Shown: positions 25,792-34,687, counted from the stretch's first letter. The stretch is 64,000 nucleotides of DNA from Bog-473 sp963706555 (GCA_963706555.1 OY970164.1:1116001-1180000); one strand, 5' to 3'. The notes: a model not told the origin generated them from the sequence alone. Program-made: numbers and translations.

Positions 25792-25808
25792 TCACCCCGA
25801 GAGGGTGA
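25792..25808. promoter_or_regulatory. Inverted repeat TCACCC-N5-GGGTGA (perfect)
   Basis: TCACCC, spacer CGAGA, GGGTGA, continuing TGAC. It lies 131 bp upstream of the aquaporin ATG, and its final A is the first base of the ATG of the short upstream open frame. Confidence 0.5.
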
Positions 25809-25942
25809 TGACGATCGATGTCGAAGCTGACAGAGTCAGAACGGAAGGTGTCATGAAAGGATCGGTCGCCATGTCGACAGCACGAAGCCACGCCGAAGAC
25901 GAGGTGGGCCACCTCACCTCGCCGTCTGCGAGCACCTCATGA
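25808..25942 (+). CDS. Possible 44-codon leader open frame coupled to aquaporin
   Basis: ATG 25808 runs 44 codons to a TGA that overlaps the aquaporin start as ATGA at 25939. The peptide (starting MTIDVEADRVRTEGVMKG) is polar and has no known motif. The overlap is what one expects of translational coupling, but the frame may be chance in GC-rich DNA. Low confidence. Confidence 0.25.
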   Translation: MTIDVEADRVRTEGVMKGSVAMSTARSHAEDEVGHLTSPSASTS

Positions 25943-26766
25943 CCCCGGAGCAAGAAGTCCCGACAATGAACCCGGTCGGCCCGCTCGCCCGTTACGAGCA
26001 ACAGCTCGTCCAGCGGGTAGAGGATTTCAACGACCCCCGGCAGGAGTGGCGCCGACTCTTTTCGGAGCTCTTGGGTACGTTCTTCTTGGTCCTGGTGGCC
26101 GCCGGCGGGGGCATGATGAGTCAGGCCTTCCCCAATACGATCAGCCGACAGGCCGCGGTCGTTGCCCCCGCCCTGATGGTTATGGCCATCATTCTGTTCA
26201 TGGGCAAGGTCTCGGGTGCCCACTTGAACCCGGCGGTCTCCATCGCGTTTGCCCTCCGTCGTGATTTTCCGTGGCGGCGGGTTCCCGGCTACATCGTGGT
26301 CCAGCTGGCCGGTGCCACGCTCGCCGCTCTTTTCCTGCACGCGGTCATCAACGTATCGGCCAAATACGGCTCCAACTACCCGGCGCATGGCTATTCATCG
26401 TGGGCGGCTTTTTGGATGGAACTGATCTTGACCATGGGCCTGGTCAGTGTGATCCTCGGCACAGCATCGGGAGCACAGAACATCGGCATCATCGGTGCCT
26501 TCGGGGTCGGTGGCTACATCGCATTGGCCGGATTGTGGGGAAGCCCGATCTCGGGCGCATCGATGAACCCAGCCCGCACGTTTGGCCCCGACTTGGTCTC
26601 GAACACCTTCACCAGCTACTGGGTGTACATCGCAGGTCCCGTCGCGGGGGCGGTGCTGGCGGTCATCATCGCCTTCGTGCTGCGGGGTCCCGGGGGTGGA
26701 AAGGCCGGTTCTGGAGCGGCGCAGGGTGACATTTTCACCGAGGTGTACCAGGTCGGAAAGTCCTGA
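25939..26766 (+). CDS. MIP-family channel (aquaporin/glycerol facilitator)
   Basis: 275 residues, six membrane helices with the two half-helix NPA motifs intact: GAHLNPAVSIAF (about residue 96) and GASMNPARTFGPDLV (about residue 211). An N-terminal cytosolic extension of about 40 residues (VQRVEDFNDPRQEWRRLFSEL) is longer than in classic AqpZ. It moves water or small neutral solutes. The second NPA is followed by R-T-F-G-P, as in water-selective members. ATG 25939 or ATG 25966 could be the start. Confidence 0.9.
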   Translation: MTPEQEVPTMNPVGPLARYEQQLVQRVEDFNDPRQEWRRLFSELLGTFFLVLVAAGGGMMSQAFPNTISRQAAVVAPALMVMAIILFMGKVSGAHLNPAVSIAFALRRDFPWRRVPGYIVVQLAGATLAALFLHAVINVSAKYGSNYPAHGYSSWAAFWMELILTMGLVSVILGTASGAQNIGIIGAFGVGGYIALAGLWGSPISGASMNPARTFGPDLVSNTFTSYWVYIAGPVAGAVLAVIIAFVLRGPGGGKAGSGAAQGDIFTEVYQVGKS

Positions 26767-26829
26767 CGGGCCTGACGTCGCCCGTCGAACCACGGGGCGG
26801 AACGCTCCGGCGTCACTAGCCTCGCAGCG

Positions 26830-27549
26830 GTGACGAGCGATTCTCTCTGGGAGCAACACTCATTGTGGTGGCAGCGGAGGTTCACCGCCGGAGCCGATCC
26901 CGAATACGAAGAACAGATACTTCCTCTGGTCCAGAAGCATCTGCGCGGAGCGCGCCGAGTGCTCGATGTGGGATGTGGCGAGGGACAGGTCGCCCGGTGC
27001 ATCGCCCGGGGCGGGGCTGAAGTGGTCGGACTGGACCCGACAAGTTCCCAGATTCGGCAAGCGCACACGCGTGGCGGGGCGCGCTTCGTGCAAGCGACGG
27101 CGGAACAGCTTCCCTTTCCCGGTGTCACGTTTGACGCGGTGGTTCTCTGCCTCGCCATTGAGCACATAGATCGGTTCGAGCAAGCGATCGACGAAATCGC
27201 TCGAGTGCTCGCTCCCGATGGCCAGTTCCTGTTGCTGTTGGTCCACCCGCTCCTCCAAGCGCCGGGGAGCGGTTGGGTCGATGACCAGGGTTCGGGGGAA
27301 CAGTACTGGCGAGTCGGCCAATATCTCCCTGACCATTTTGTCGTCGACGAAGTCGAACCGGGGATCCATCTGCCGTTCAACCATCGTCCGCTCAGTAGAT
27401 ACGTCCACGCGATGGGCGTCGCGGGATTGCTGATCGAGGACATGGTCGAACCCCCACCTCCTGCAGCTGTTCTTGCCGAGACGGGCGGATTCGAGAGCGC
27501 TGCCGCAATTCCCCGCTTGATGATTCTCAACGCCCGACGAGTCCCCTGA
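26830..27549 (+). CDS. Class I SAM-dependent methyltransferase
   Basis: 239 residues. Motif I is RVLDVGCGEGQVARCIARGG, the acidic residue after strand 2 is in VVGLDPTSSQI, then QATAEQLPFPGVTFDAVVLCLAIEHI and LARVLAPD-like IARVLAPDGQFLLLLV. Typical of Methyltransf_11 proteins. Substrate unknown. GTG start. It stands alone between the aquaporin and a SulP transporter with normal spacing. Confidence 0.82.
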   Translation: MTSDSLWEQHSLWWQRRFTAGADPEYEEQILPLVQKHLRGARRVLDVGCGEGQVARCIARGGAEVVGLDPTSSQIRQAHTRGGARFVQATAEQLPFPGVTFDAVVLCLAIEHIDRFEQAIDEIARVLAPDGQFLLLLVHPLLQAPGSGWVDDQGSGEQYWRVGQYLPDHFVVDEVEPGIHLPFNHRPLSRYVHAMGVAGLLIEDMVEPPPPAAVLAETGGFESAAAIPRLMILNARRVP

Positions 27550-27673
27550 CGACCCTCGACTACCCTCCGAGTTGATTGACCCTGCGTGGGCACCGCCGGA
27601 GTCCGTGGCTCTGCAGCTTTCGGCTATTCGAACCCCAGGCCGCGAACGCTCCGCAATGTAGCGTTCGGTGTTG

Positions 27674-29386
27674 ATGGCTGGTACGGACAATGCCGCCCCC
27701 GAGCGGGACCGATGGCGGCACGTGCCGATGGTGGGATGGATTCGTTCTTATGAGCGTGGTTGGCTTCGCGGCGATCTGATCGCTGGGGTCGCCGTCGCGG
27801 CCCTCATCGTTCCAAAGAACCTGGGGTACGCATCCATCGCGGGCGTGCCGGTCCAGAACGGCCTCTACGCCGCCGCCGCCGGAGCGATCCTCTACGCAGT
27901 CTTCGGAACGAGCCGCCAGATCTCGACCGGACCGAGCTCGGGTCTGGCGGCGGTGGCTGCCAGTGCGGTCCTGGCCGCGAAGATCACCGGGATACAAGAC
28001 GTGGCGTCCTTTGTCGCCACCATCACCCTTGCATCGGGCATGCTGTTCCTTCTCCTCGCCGTCTTCAAAATGGGATGGATCGCCCAATTTCTGTCCCGCG
28101 CCGTGGTGACGGGGTTCCTCTTTGGAGCAGCCATCGACGTGGTGATCGGTGAGCTTCCCAAGCTCACCGGGACCGACGTCACAGGCGCCAATCCGATCCA
28201 AGAGCTGCGGTCCTGGTTCGCGTCTCTCGGCGGCCTGAGCTGGGCGACTTTGCTAGTGGGCGTCGTCTCGCTCGTTGTCGTCTTCGGGTTGCGGGTCATC
28301 GCTCCACGACTTCCTGGGGCCCTCGTCCTGGTCGTCGGGGGACTCCTGGCCTCGTGGATCTTCGATCTCGGCTCCCATGGGGTGGCCCTCGTCGGGGAGG
28401 TTCCGAGAGGCTTGCCGACGGTGAAGGTTCCGCAATGGCATTTGGTGAGTGCGCACGCGAGCACGATTGCAGTCGCAGCAGTGGCTCTCGTGCTGATTGG
28501 CTTTTCACAAACTGCGGGAGACTCCCGGTCGTTCGCTGCGAAGCACCACTATCGCGTCGACATCAACCAAGAATCCGTCGCGCAAGGAATGTCCAACGTG
28601 GGCGCCGGCCTCTTCCAGGGAATGCCCGTCTCCACCAGCCTGTCGGCGAGTTCTCTGAACGACCACTCCGGCGCTCGCTCAGGCCTCGCATCGCTTATCT
28701 CGGGGGTGATGGTGTTGCTCACCCTGGTCGTGCTGGCGCCCGTGTTTTCGAAGTTGCCCAAGCCCGTGCTCGCCGCTTTGATCATCGAAGCAGTGGTGAT
28801 GGGCATGATGGACCTGCCCGAGATGCGCCGTCTGGCCCGGGTGCAGCGCTTCGATTTTTGGATCGCAGTGGCGGCTATCGCCGGGACCCTCGTGTTCGGC
28901 GTTCTGGCTGGTGTGATGATTGGGATCGGACTCTCACTGCTCTGGCTGATTTCGGTGGCGACCCGCCCTCCGATGCCCTTGCTGGCGCGGGAGCCGGGTA
29001 CGCAGGTCTTCAGGGAGTTGGACGAGTACCCTGCCGACGAGCAGTTCCCAGGAGTCGTCATCCTTCGGCTGGACGGAGGTCTCTTCTTCGCCACCTCTGA
29101 TGCGCTCGAGGATCGGGTTCGCGAAGTTGCATTGTCGACTCCTGGAATTTCCGGAATAGTGCTCGACTGCGAAGGCATCGACTTCATCGATTCGCAAGGA
29201 TCAGCGAAGATGGGCGAGATCCTCGAGCTCACCAAACATGCCGAGATCACCCTGCGGCTTGCTCGGGTGAAGCCCTCCGCCCTCGAGATCCTGAAGCGAG
29301 ACGGCTTCCTCGAGCGAATCGGGACCGACCGGATCCACGGGAATGTCTTCAGAGCCGTCCAGGCGGCGACGGGCGACCCCGAGTAA
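27674..29386 (+). CDS. SulP-family transporter with STAS domain, second copy
   Basis: 570 residues. SulP core from WLRGDLIAGVAVAALIVPKNLGYASIAGVP, GLYAAAAGAILYAVFGTSRQIS, FQGMPVSTSLSASSLNDHSG, about 11-12 helices, then a C-terminal STAS domain (VVILRLDGGLFFATSDALEDRV, with LDCEGIDFIDSQGSAKM holding the DSxG phosphorylatable region). The conserved DSQG is present here but reads DVDTTAAD in the 14.3-kb paralogue, so regulation may differ. Ion specificity (sulfate, bicarbonate or other) is undetermined. Confidence 0.9.
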   Translation: MAGTDNAAPERDRWRHVPMVGWIRSYERGWLRGDLIAGVAVAALIVPKNLGYASIAGVPVQNGLYAAAAGAILYAVFGTSRQISTGPSSGLAAVAASAVLAAKITGIQDVASFVATITLASGMLFLLLAVFKMGWIAQFLSRAVVTGFLFGAAIDVVIGELPKLTGTDVTGANPIQELRSWFASLGGLSWATLLVGVVSLVVVFGLRVIAPRLPGALVLVVGGLLASWIFDLGSHGVALVGEVPRGLPTVKVPQWHLVSAHASTIAVAAVALVLIGFSQTAGDSRSFAAKHHYRVDINQESVAQGMSNVGAGLFQGMPVSTSLSASSLNDHSGARSGLASLISGVMVLLTLVVLAPVFSKLPKPVLAALIIEAVVMGMMDLPEMRRLARVQRFDFWIAVAAIAGTLVFGVLAGVMIGIGLSLLWLISVATRPPMPLLAREPGTQVFRELDEYPADEQFPGVVILRLDGGLFFATSDALEDRVREVALSTPGISGIVLDCEGIDFIDSQGSAKMGEILELTKHAEITLRLARVKPSALEILKRDGFLERIGTDRIHGNVFRAVQAATGDPE

Positions 29387-29568
29387 CGAGCCGACGTAAT
29401 CGGCTCCTGGCGTGGCGTCGCCGCTGAAGCCCGATGGACCTCGACGAGACTCAGGACAACTCCCCGATGTCGGTCGTCGGGATGGCCCTCTCGGTCCGGA
29501 CCTTCCTCAAAATTCGTCCTTTCCGTTCACCTTGACTTCTGCGTGTTCGTGGGTAAGTCTAGGAAAAA

Positions 29569-29585
29569 TGCCACGTAAAGTGGCA
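29569..29585. promoter_or_regulatory. Inverted repeat TGCCAC-N5-GTGGCA upstream of SHOCT gene
   Basis: Perfect 6-bp arms, 5-bp spacer GTAAA, 42 bp before the SHOCT start at 29627. The geometry matches the TCACCC-N5-GGGTGA family, but the half-site is different. Could be an operator or a leader hairpin. Confidence 0.35.
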
Positions 29586-29626
29586 GTTTGATCTTTCCAG
29601 ATCAGCCGAGCGACAAAGGAGTTCCG

Positions 29627-29884
29627 ATGGGAATGAGACGACGGGCACGACGTCGAGGCCTCGTTGCTGGAGCGGTGGCGGGAGGGGCGATAGCTCATCA
29701 CCGCAACAAGCAGTCTGCCAATCAGGAGCCTGTCGACGATAGCCAGGCTCAGTACGCGCCGGCGCCGGCGCCGGCGCCGGCGGACCCGGCGGACCAAATA
29801 GAGCATCTCGCGCAGCTCCACGCCTCGGGTGCGTTGACGGACGAGGAATTCGCCTCAGCGAAGGCGAAGGTCCTCGGCTCCTGA
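29627..29884 (+). CDS. SHOCT-domain small protein, copy 2
   Basis: 85 residues. Very basic start (MGMRRRARRRGLVAGAV), a short Ala/Gly hydrophobic patch, a PAPAPAPA linker encoded by a perfect GCCGGC-type repeat, then SHOCT DQIEHLAQLHASGALTDEEFASAKAKVL. ATG after AAAGGAGTTCCG. It lacks the adjacent DUF6325 gene that accompanies the other two copies. Confidence 0.78.
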   Translation: MGMRRRARRRGLVAGAVAGGAIAHHRNKQSANQEPVDDSQAQYAPAPAPAPADPADQIEHLAQLHASGALTDEEFASAKAKVLGS

Positions 29885-29950
29885 ACACAATTCGCGTGGG
29901 CCGAAATCCCGCAGACGCATCGTGACCAAACAGAAAGAGACGGCAATGTG

Positions 29951-30367
29951 ATGGGTGAATCGCGTAAAGACGTGCTGCTGCAAGCAATTGAGGCCGAAGT
30001 GGGAGGCGAATCAATTGACCTGAGTACCCTGTTCACCGAAGACGTGGTGGGCTGGTCCCCATATGCGTCGGTGTCGGGGCTCGATGCGCTCACCATCCTC
30101 GCCGCACTTCGTGACATCGCATTCTCCAACGTCGTCGTTCTCTTCCGAGGACTGGATGAAGTGGGCAATAGGGCGTATGCCGAATGGCTGATCGAAGCCG
30201 ACCACACCGGGCCGCTGGTCCTCGACGAGGGTGTCGAAGTGGAGGCAACGGGTCGTCATGTCCAGTTGCCAGGCGTCACCGTGGCCGACTTCCGAGACGG
30301 AAAGATCAAGTCATATCGGACGTATTTCGACGACGCCTCGTTGATCGAGCAGTTACTCGACGTCTGA
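29951..30367 (+). CDS. SnoaL/NTF2-like protein
   Basis: 138 residues with the NTF2-like pattern: DLSTLFTEDVVGWSPYASVSG, AYAEWLIEADHTGPLVL, VTVADFRDGKIKSYRTYFDDASLIEQLL. These proteins bind small hydrophobic ligands or act as isomerases/cyclases. Its substrate cannot be read from sequence. ATG 29951 preceded by AGAGACGGCAATGTG; GTG 29948 is an alternative. It is 14 bp from a GNAT gene and probably in the same transcript. Confidence 0.7.
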   Translation: MGESRKDVLLQAIEAEVGGESIDLSTLFTEDVVGWSPYASVSGLDALTILAALRDIAFSNVVVLFRGLDEVGNRAYAEWLIEADHTGPLVLDEGVEVEATGRHVQLPGVTVADFRDGKIKSYRTYFDDASLIEQLLDV

Positions 30368-30380
30368 TCCACCCGTCACC

Positions 30381-30830
30381 GTGGATTTCCAGGTCGAAGG
30401 CCAACCCGATCCACTTGACATCGAGTTCCTCGAAACGCAGATCCGTTGTGAGGCGTCCTCCGCTATGGGTCTCGGTGAAGAAGTAGAGCTGGCAATCTTC
30501 GTTCGCGATGCTGGCGCCGTCGTCGCCGGCATTAGCGGGTGGACCTGGGGCGACTGTTGTGAGCTGCAAAGTCTTTGGGTGGATCGAAGCCTCCGTGGCA
30601 ATGGTCTTGCGACCAGACTCCTCGCCGCAGCGGAAGCCGAGGCTGCTGCTCGCGGATGCCGCCAGACCGTCCACTTCACCTACGACTTCCAGGCTCGAGC
30701 ACTCTATGAACGAAACGGCTACCGGCTAATTGGTCAGGTCCGGGACTTTCCATCAGGCACAAATGCGCTCTGGTTCCACAAGCCGCTGCACCCTGGCGAC
30801 TTCAGTGCACCCCCGTCGACTCGTCAATAG
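30381..30830 (+). CDS. GNAT-family N-acetyltransferase
   Basis: 149 residues. Acetyl-CoA-binding motif A is LQSLWVDRSLRGNGLATRLLAAAEAEA (R-x-x-G-x-G/A), with the typical beta4-beta5 end HFTYDFQARALYERNGY and a final strand ALWFHKPL. It acetylates an amine of unknown nature. GTG start. It follows the NTF2-like gene closely. Confidence 0.82.
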   Translation: MDFQVEGQPDPLDIEFLETQIRCEASSAMGLGEEVELAIFVRDAGAVVAGISGWTWGDCCELQSLWVDRSLRGNGLATRLLAAAEAEAAARGCRQTVHFTYDFQARALYERNGYRLIGQVRDFPSGTNALWFHKPLHPGDFSAPPSTRQ

Positions 30831-31018
30831 GAGCGCGGCGCACGCGGCTCCTTTGTCCCTCGCCCAACTCACCGATTCTGGATTCGCTACCCGTGGCGAG
30901 CGACCAGGCCATCATGTCGCACGGGCCCGAACCGACCCGGCCCGCGATTGCCGTCAGGTGGCCCGTACCAGGGCCCCTTCGTGGGCAACCCGCAGGACGA
31001 ACTTAGACCGGCTGTGCG

Positions 31019-31549
31019 CTACTTGCCTTCGGCCTTGGCATCTTCTTCGATAGCTTTCTGGTCGGCCTTCAGCTGCTTCTCATCGATCTTCTCAGCACGC
31101 TTCATGGCGGACTTGACCTTGGCCTCCATGTCCGAAACTGCCACGACGACGAGTCCGGCCTGACCGGCATCAAGGCTTTCGCCCAGATCCTTGAGATCCG
31201 ACCGGCTCATGCCGGCAGCGGCGTGTCCGGCCACAGCTCCGAGGATTGCGCCTCCGCCTCCAGTCGCGAGCAGGAGGCCGCCGCCGATGACGGCTGCGGG
31301 GAAAAGGGCGATGACGAGTCCGGTGGCGAGGCCGACGCCCCCACCGAGCACCCCTCCGACACGAGTCGGCGTTTCGTGCTTCTTGACGATCTTGACCTTG
31401 CCCTCAGCGGTGCGTTCAATAACGGCGGCATCGTAGGCGTCGATCAGCCCAATCTTGGTATGGAGGTCGTGGACTGCGTCGTAGTCCGCCCGGGCATCGG
31501 CGACGTTTGCGTAGACGCCGCTGTACGCGATGAAAGTGTCGATTGCCAT
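31019..31549 (-). CDS. DUF1269 membrane protein
   Basis: 176 residues. N-terminal alpha/beta domain (TFIAYSGVYANVADARADYDAV, YDAAVIERTAEGKVKIVKKHETP), then a glycine-zipper hairpin (VGGVLGGGVGLATGLVIALFPAAVIGG-type, continuing GGGGAILGAVAGHAA), then a ferredoxin-like end and a Lys-rich tail. This is the DUF1269 pattern. Such proteins sit at the membrane, and several are stress- or hypoxia-induced in actinobacteria (general knowledge). ATG 31549 with GAGAGGATCTC upstream. Related in fold to the two DUF6325 proteins in this island. Confidence 0.82.
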   Translation of the reverse strand: MAIDTFIAYSGVYANVADARADYDAVHDLHTKIGLIDAYDAAVIERTAEGKVKIVKKHETPTRVGGVLGGGVGLATGLVIALFPAAVIGGGLLLATGGGGAILGAVAGHAAAGMSRSDLKDLGESLDAGQAGLVVVAVSDMEAKVKSAMKRAEKIDEKQLKADQKAIEEDAKAEGK

Positions 31550-31746
31550 GGTGAGATCCTCTCTGTCGTCTCGTCCATACGACCTTTTGAAATGGCCGCC
31601 TCTCCACAAACTATGCCCAATGGGGGCGAGTGCGTTTTCCTGCAACGTTGAAGATTGGGCATAACCCTACTGCGTGGACTGAATATCGATCCACCAAATC
31701 ACTCCTGCGGACCGCTCTTCACGACTCGTCTTGTCAGAATGCGGCG

Positions 31747-32580
31747 TTAGAAGCGCGTCGGGATGTACCGCAGGGGAAGGCTCGGCTCCTCGTAGCCATC
31801 GGCCTTCTGGCGTTTCGGCAGGTTCACGTCCAGAGGGGCAAGCGGTTCGTAGGGAATCTGGCTCAGCAGGTGGCTGATGATGTTGAGCCGACCGCGCTTC
31901 TTGTCATCGGTGTGTGCGACGTACCAAGGTGCCCACGCAGTGTCACTCGCGGCGATCATGCCATCTCTCGCCCGCGAGTAGTCATACCAGCGGCTGTAGG
32001 ACTTCAAGTCCATGTCCGAGAGCTTCCAAATCTTCCGGGGGTCGTTGATGCGACTTTCGAGGCGACGGGTCTGTTCATCGGCGCTGACCTCGAGCCAGTA
32101 CTTCAACAGCAGAATCCCAGAATCAACCATGGCCTTCTCGACAGCGGGCACTTGATTGAGAAATCGCTCCGAATCACCCTGAGTGCAAAAACCCATCACG
32201 AGCTCAACGCCCGCCCGGTTGTACCAGCTGCGGTCGAAGATCACGACCTCTCCTGCGGCGGGAAAATGTCGTATGTACCGCTGTACGTACATCTGTGATT
32301 TCTCGCGGTCGGTGGGAGCAGGGAGGGCGACGACCCGGAAGACGCGTGGACTCACCCGTTCGGTGATCCGCTTGATTGTGCCCCCCTTCCCCGCAGTGTC
32401 TCGCCCTTCGAAGACAATGCAGATCTTTGCTCCAGTCGTCCTGACCCATTCCTGGACGGCCACCAGTTCGGCGTGCAGGAGATTCATTTCCCGCTCATAT
32501 TCCTTACGTCCCATCTTGGGAGGTCGGCGAGGAACCTCCTGCCCCCTTTCGTCGTCCCCGCCATGCTTGTGTGCGGCCAT
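31747..32580 (-). CDS. ppk2: Polyphosphate kinase 2
   Basis: 277 residues, full PPK2 class I length. Walker A is IVFEGRDTAGKGGTIKRI (about residue 57), Walker B VVIFDRSWYNRAGVELVMGF (about 113), and the lid region RWYDYSRARDGMIAASDTAW. Transfers phosphate from polyphosphate to nucleoside diphosphates (or back), balancing GTP/ATP and polyP. An unconserved acidic/basic N-terminal tail of about 20 residues is present. Cytosolic. It stands convergent with the upstream region and beside the DUF1269 gene, in a stress-flavoured neighbourhood. Confidence 0.92.
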   Translation of the reverse strand: MAAHKHGGDDERGQEVPRRPPKMGRKEYEREMNLLHAELVAVQEWVRTTGAKICIVFEGRDTAGKGGTIKRITERVSPRVFRVVALPAPTDREKSQMYVQRYIRHFPAAGEVVIFDRSWYNRAGVELVMGFCTQGDSERFLNQVPAVEKAMVDSGILLLKYWLEVSADEQTRRLESRINDPRKIWKLSDMDLKSYSRWYDYSRARDGMIAASDTAWAPWYVAHTDDKKRGRLNIISHLLSQIPYEPLAPLDVNLPKRQKADGYEEPSLPLRYIPTRF

Positions 32581-33050
32581 CTGGTTCCTCCTCAGGGTGC
32601 GGTCAGTTGGATGGCAATCGTGACGTTCTTACCGGGAGCGGGAAGTCTTTGCGATGACTCGGTTACAAACGCTCTCAGCCACTACGTTCCGGAATTCAGG
32701 TGCGGCCAGCACTACGACTCCGGAGAGTCCCCTTCAGCGGTCCGTTGGGGCAGGCGGGCGCCACAGCGTTCTTCGGCTCGGGACGAGAGCGCCCGGACTA
32801 CCCGTGCAGTCACCGTGCAAACTTCACGATTGAGACTTTGCTACCGATCAGCTCGCCTCCCCTCAACGTATCGAGCGTTACACGATTGTCCCGAGGTGGC
32901 AAGAGCGGAAGGTTGGCAGATCCATCGGAGTTGTCGCCATCGACACTCAGCTCAGATCCAGTTTGGGCGGCTCGCAATCGCGGTTGCCAGCCGCCTTCGC
33001 ATCTCCTATCTTCTGGGTTGGGGTTTCATATAACGGATAGGGGAGGGCCG
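32581..33050. other. Intergenic region, no gene seen
   Basis: About 470 bp between ppk2 and the DUF7144-like gene. Open frames exist, but their translations are Ser/Arg/Pro-rich without motifs. I see no palindrome of the island type here. Confidence 0.4.
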
Positions 33051-33443
33051 ATGGAACAACGCGCTGACGGTTGGGGTCTCTTTGCTGCGATAGTCCTTGG
33101 TGTGGCTGGCATCATGCGTGTTTTCGACGCAATCTGGGCCTTCCGCTACCACGGCGTCTTGCCAGAGAATCTTGAGAACGCCATCTTCGGCCACAGCCTC
33201 AAAACGTACGGCTGGATCTACATCGCCGTCGCCGCCATCCTCATCCTGTCTGCGCTCGGCATCGTCATGAACCGTTCGCAAATTGGTCGCTGGGTGGGCG
33301 TCGCCGCTGGTGCCATTCTCGCCATCAGTTCCATCTGGTTGATGCCGTACTACCCGGAGTGGTCGCTCGCATATATCGCCCTTGGCGTCTTCGTCGTCTA
33401 CGCCCTCGTGGCTCACGGAGCGCGGGACGAAGTCACCGCTTGA
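33051..33443 (+). CDS. DUF7144-like four-helix membrane protein, copy B
   Basis: 130 residues. Same architecture as the 25222 gene, with the almost unchanged extracellular-type loop FRYHGVLPENLENAIFGHSLKTYGW and four helices, ending AHGARDEVTA against AYGARDAATA. ATG after GGGGAGGGCCG. Identity between the two is high enough that a recent duplication or strong constraint must be assumed. Function unknown. Confidence 0.82.
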   Translation: MEQRADGWGLFAAIVLGVAGIMRVFDAIWAFRYHGVLPENLENAIFGHSLKTYGWIYIAVAAILILSALGIVMNRSQIGRWVGVAAGAILAISSIWLMPYYPEWSLAYIALGVFVVYALVAHGARDEVTA

Positions 33444-33754
33444 GCGACAGTGATCTGTCCGCGCTCGGACATCATACGCGAGCACGACCGTTCCAACTCC
33501 CAGCCAATTCGACAAGTTCATTGCATGACTGACGAGGAGTCGGGCGAGGTTTCAAGGAACGCTTGGTGCCGCAACGGCGCGTAGCCGGAACTGACGGACT
33601 CTGACGGACACTGACTCTCGGACCATTGTCGAAGACCTTGTGATTCAGTGCACGAGGCCAGAAGTCCATGCGGCGCGCATCTCCGTCAAAAATCGTACGC
33701 GATGCTTGTTTTTCAGAGGAAGCGTCGGGCCGCTGGTGGAGCGAGGAGGGCCCT
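33444..33754. other. Intergenic region, no gene seen
   Basis: About 310 bp. A short direct-repeat-like run (TGACGGAC twice around 33592-33608) is the only pattern. No coding signal. Confidence 0.35.
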
Positions 33755-34687
33755 GTGACGAGCGAGGCGGTGGCATGCACGAACACGCAAGCCGTGCTCG
33801 GTGAAGGACTTCGGTGGGATGCTCGCCGGGGCGAGCTGCTCGCTGTCGACATTCTGGCCGGACGGGTTTACCGCGGTGGTGTTGCCGATGACGGTGCTCT
33901 CGATCTCATCGACGACTACGTTGTTCCGGGCACCGTGGGGGCGATCGCACCGGTGGAGGACGACGCGGGTTGGGTCCTGGCCACAGGCCAAGGGTTCACC
34001 TACCTGTCCCCCGATGGACTGCTGCAATCCATTGTCAAGGTAGCCCCCGACGGTTCGCGCATGAACGATGGCGCCTGCGATTCGCAGGGTCGGCTGTGGG
34101 CCGGCGCGCTGACCAACGATTTCCGTCCCGGCGCCGGGGCGCTCTACCGCCTCGACCAGGACGGACACGTGGAGCAGATGCTGGACGGTCTCACTATCTC
34201 CAATGGGCTGGGCTGGAGTCCAGACGGCACCACCATGTACCTGGCCGACAGCGGGCCGCGTCTCGTCTACGCATTCAGTTTCGACCAACAGAATGGAACG
34301 CTCTCAAAGGGTCGGACCTTTGTGGCGGTGGCCGAGGACATCGGCACCCCCGATGGCTTGACTGTGGACGCGTGCGGCGACATCTGGGTCGCGATCTACG
34401 GCGGCGGACGCGTCCAGCGCTATTCCGCTGAGGGCGAGCTCCGTGAGGAGTTGATCGTGCCGGCGGTGCAGAGCACATCGTGCGCGTTTGCTGGACGGGA
34501 CCTCAATCGGCTCTACGTCACTACCGCAACCGAGGGCTGGAGCGACGTAGAGCGTCAGGCTCAGCCCGCGGCCGGCCTCGTGTACCGATTCGACACCGAC
34601 ACGACTGGTCTGCCGGCAGCGTTGTTTCGCCCCGAGCCGAGCTGGTGGGCCGAGATGAAATCCGGCGAGCAGACTGCCCGAAGATGA
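33755..34687 (+). CDS. SMP-30/gluconolactonase-family protein
   Basis: 310 residues of a six-bladed propeller. The metal-site residues are in VLGEGLRWDARRGELLAVDI (Glu), DGLTISNGLGWSPDGTTMYLADSG (Asn and Asp) and IGTPDGLTVDACGDIWVAIYGGG. The NDGACDSQGRLWAG motif is also typical. Family members hydrolyse sugar lactones using a divalent metal. GTG 33755 is chosen because GAGGAGGG precedes it by 4-10 nt; the frame upstream is not conserved. Confidence 0.85.
   Translation: MTSEAVACTNTQAVLGEGLRWDARRGELLAVDILAGRVYRGGVADDGALDLIDDYVVPGTVGAIAPVEDDAGWVLATGQGFTYLSPDGLLQSIVKVAPDGSRMNDGACDSQGRLWAGALTNDFRPGAGALYRLDQDGHVEQMLDGLTISNGLGWSPDGTTMYLADSGPRLVYAFSFDQQNGTLSKGRTFVAVAEDIGTPDGLTVDACGDIWVAIYGGGRVQRYSAEGELREELIVPAVQSTSCAFAGRDLNRLYVTTATEGWSDVERQAQPAAGLVYRFDTDTTGLPAALFRPEPSWWAEMKSGEQTARR

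Larger units (their letters stand above)
25612..25938. other. Intergenic region before aquaporin gene
   Basis: About 330 bp. It holds a GC-rich hairpin at 25621, the perfect inverted repeat at 25792-25808 and a short open frame (25808-25942) that overlaps the aquaporin start. Nothing else recognisable. Confidence 0.4.

Noticed and set aside
29757..29781. GCCGGC repeat considered as an operator
   Set aside because: It lies inside the SHOCT gene and encodes the Pro-Ala linker.
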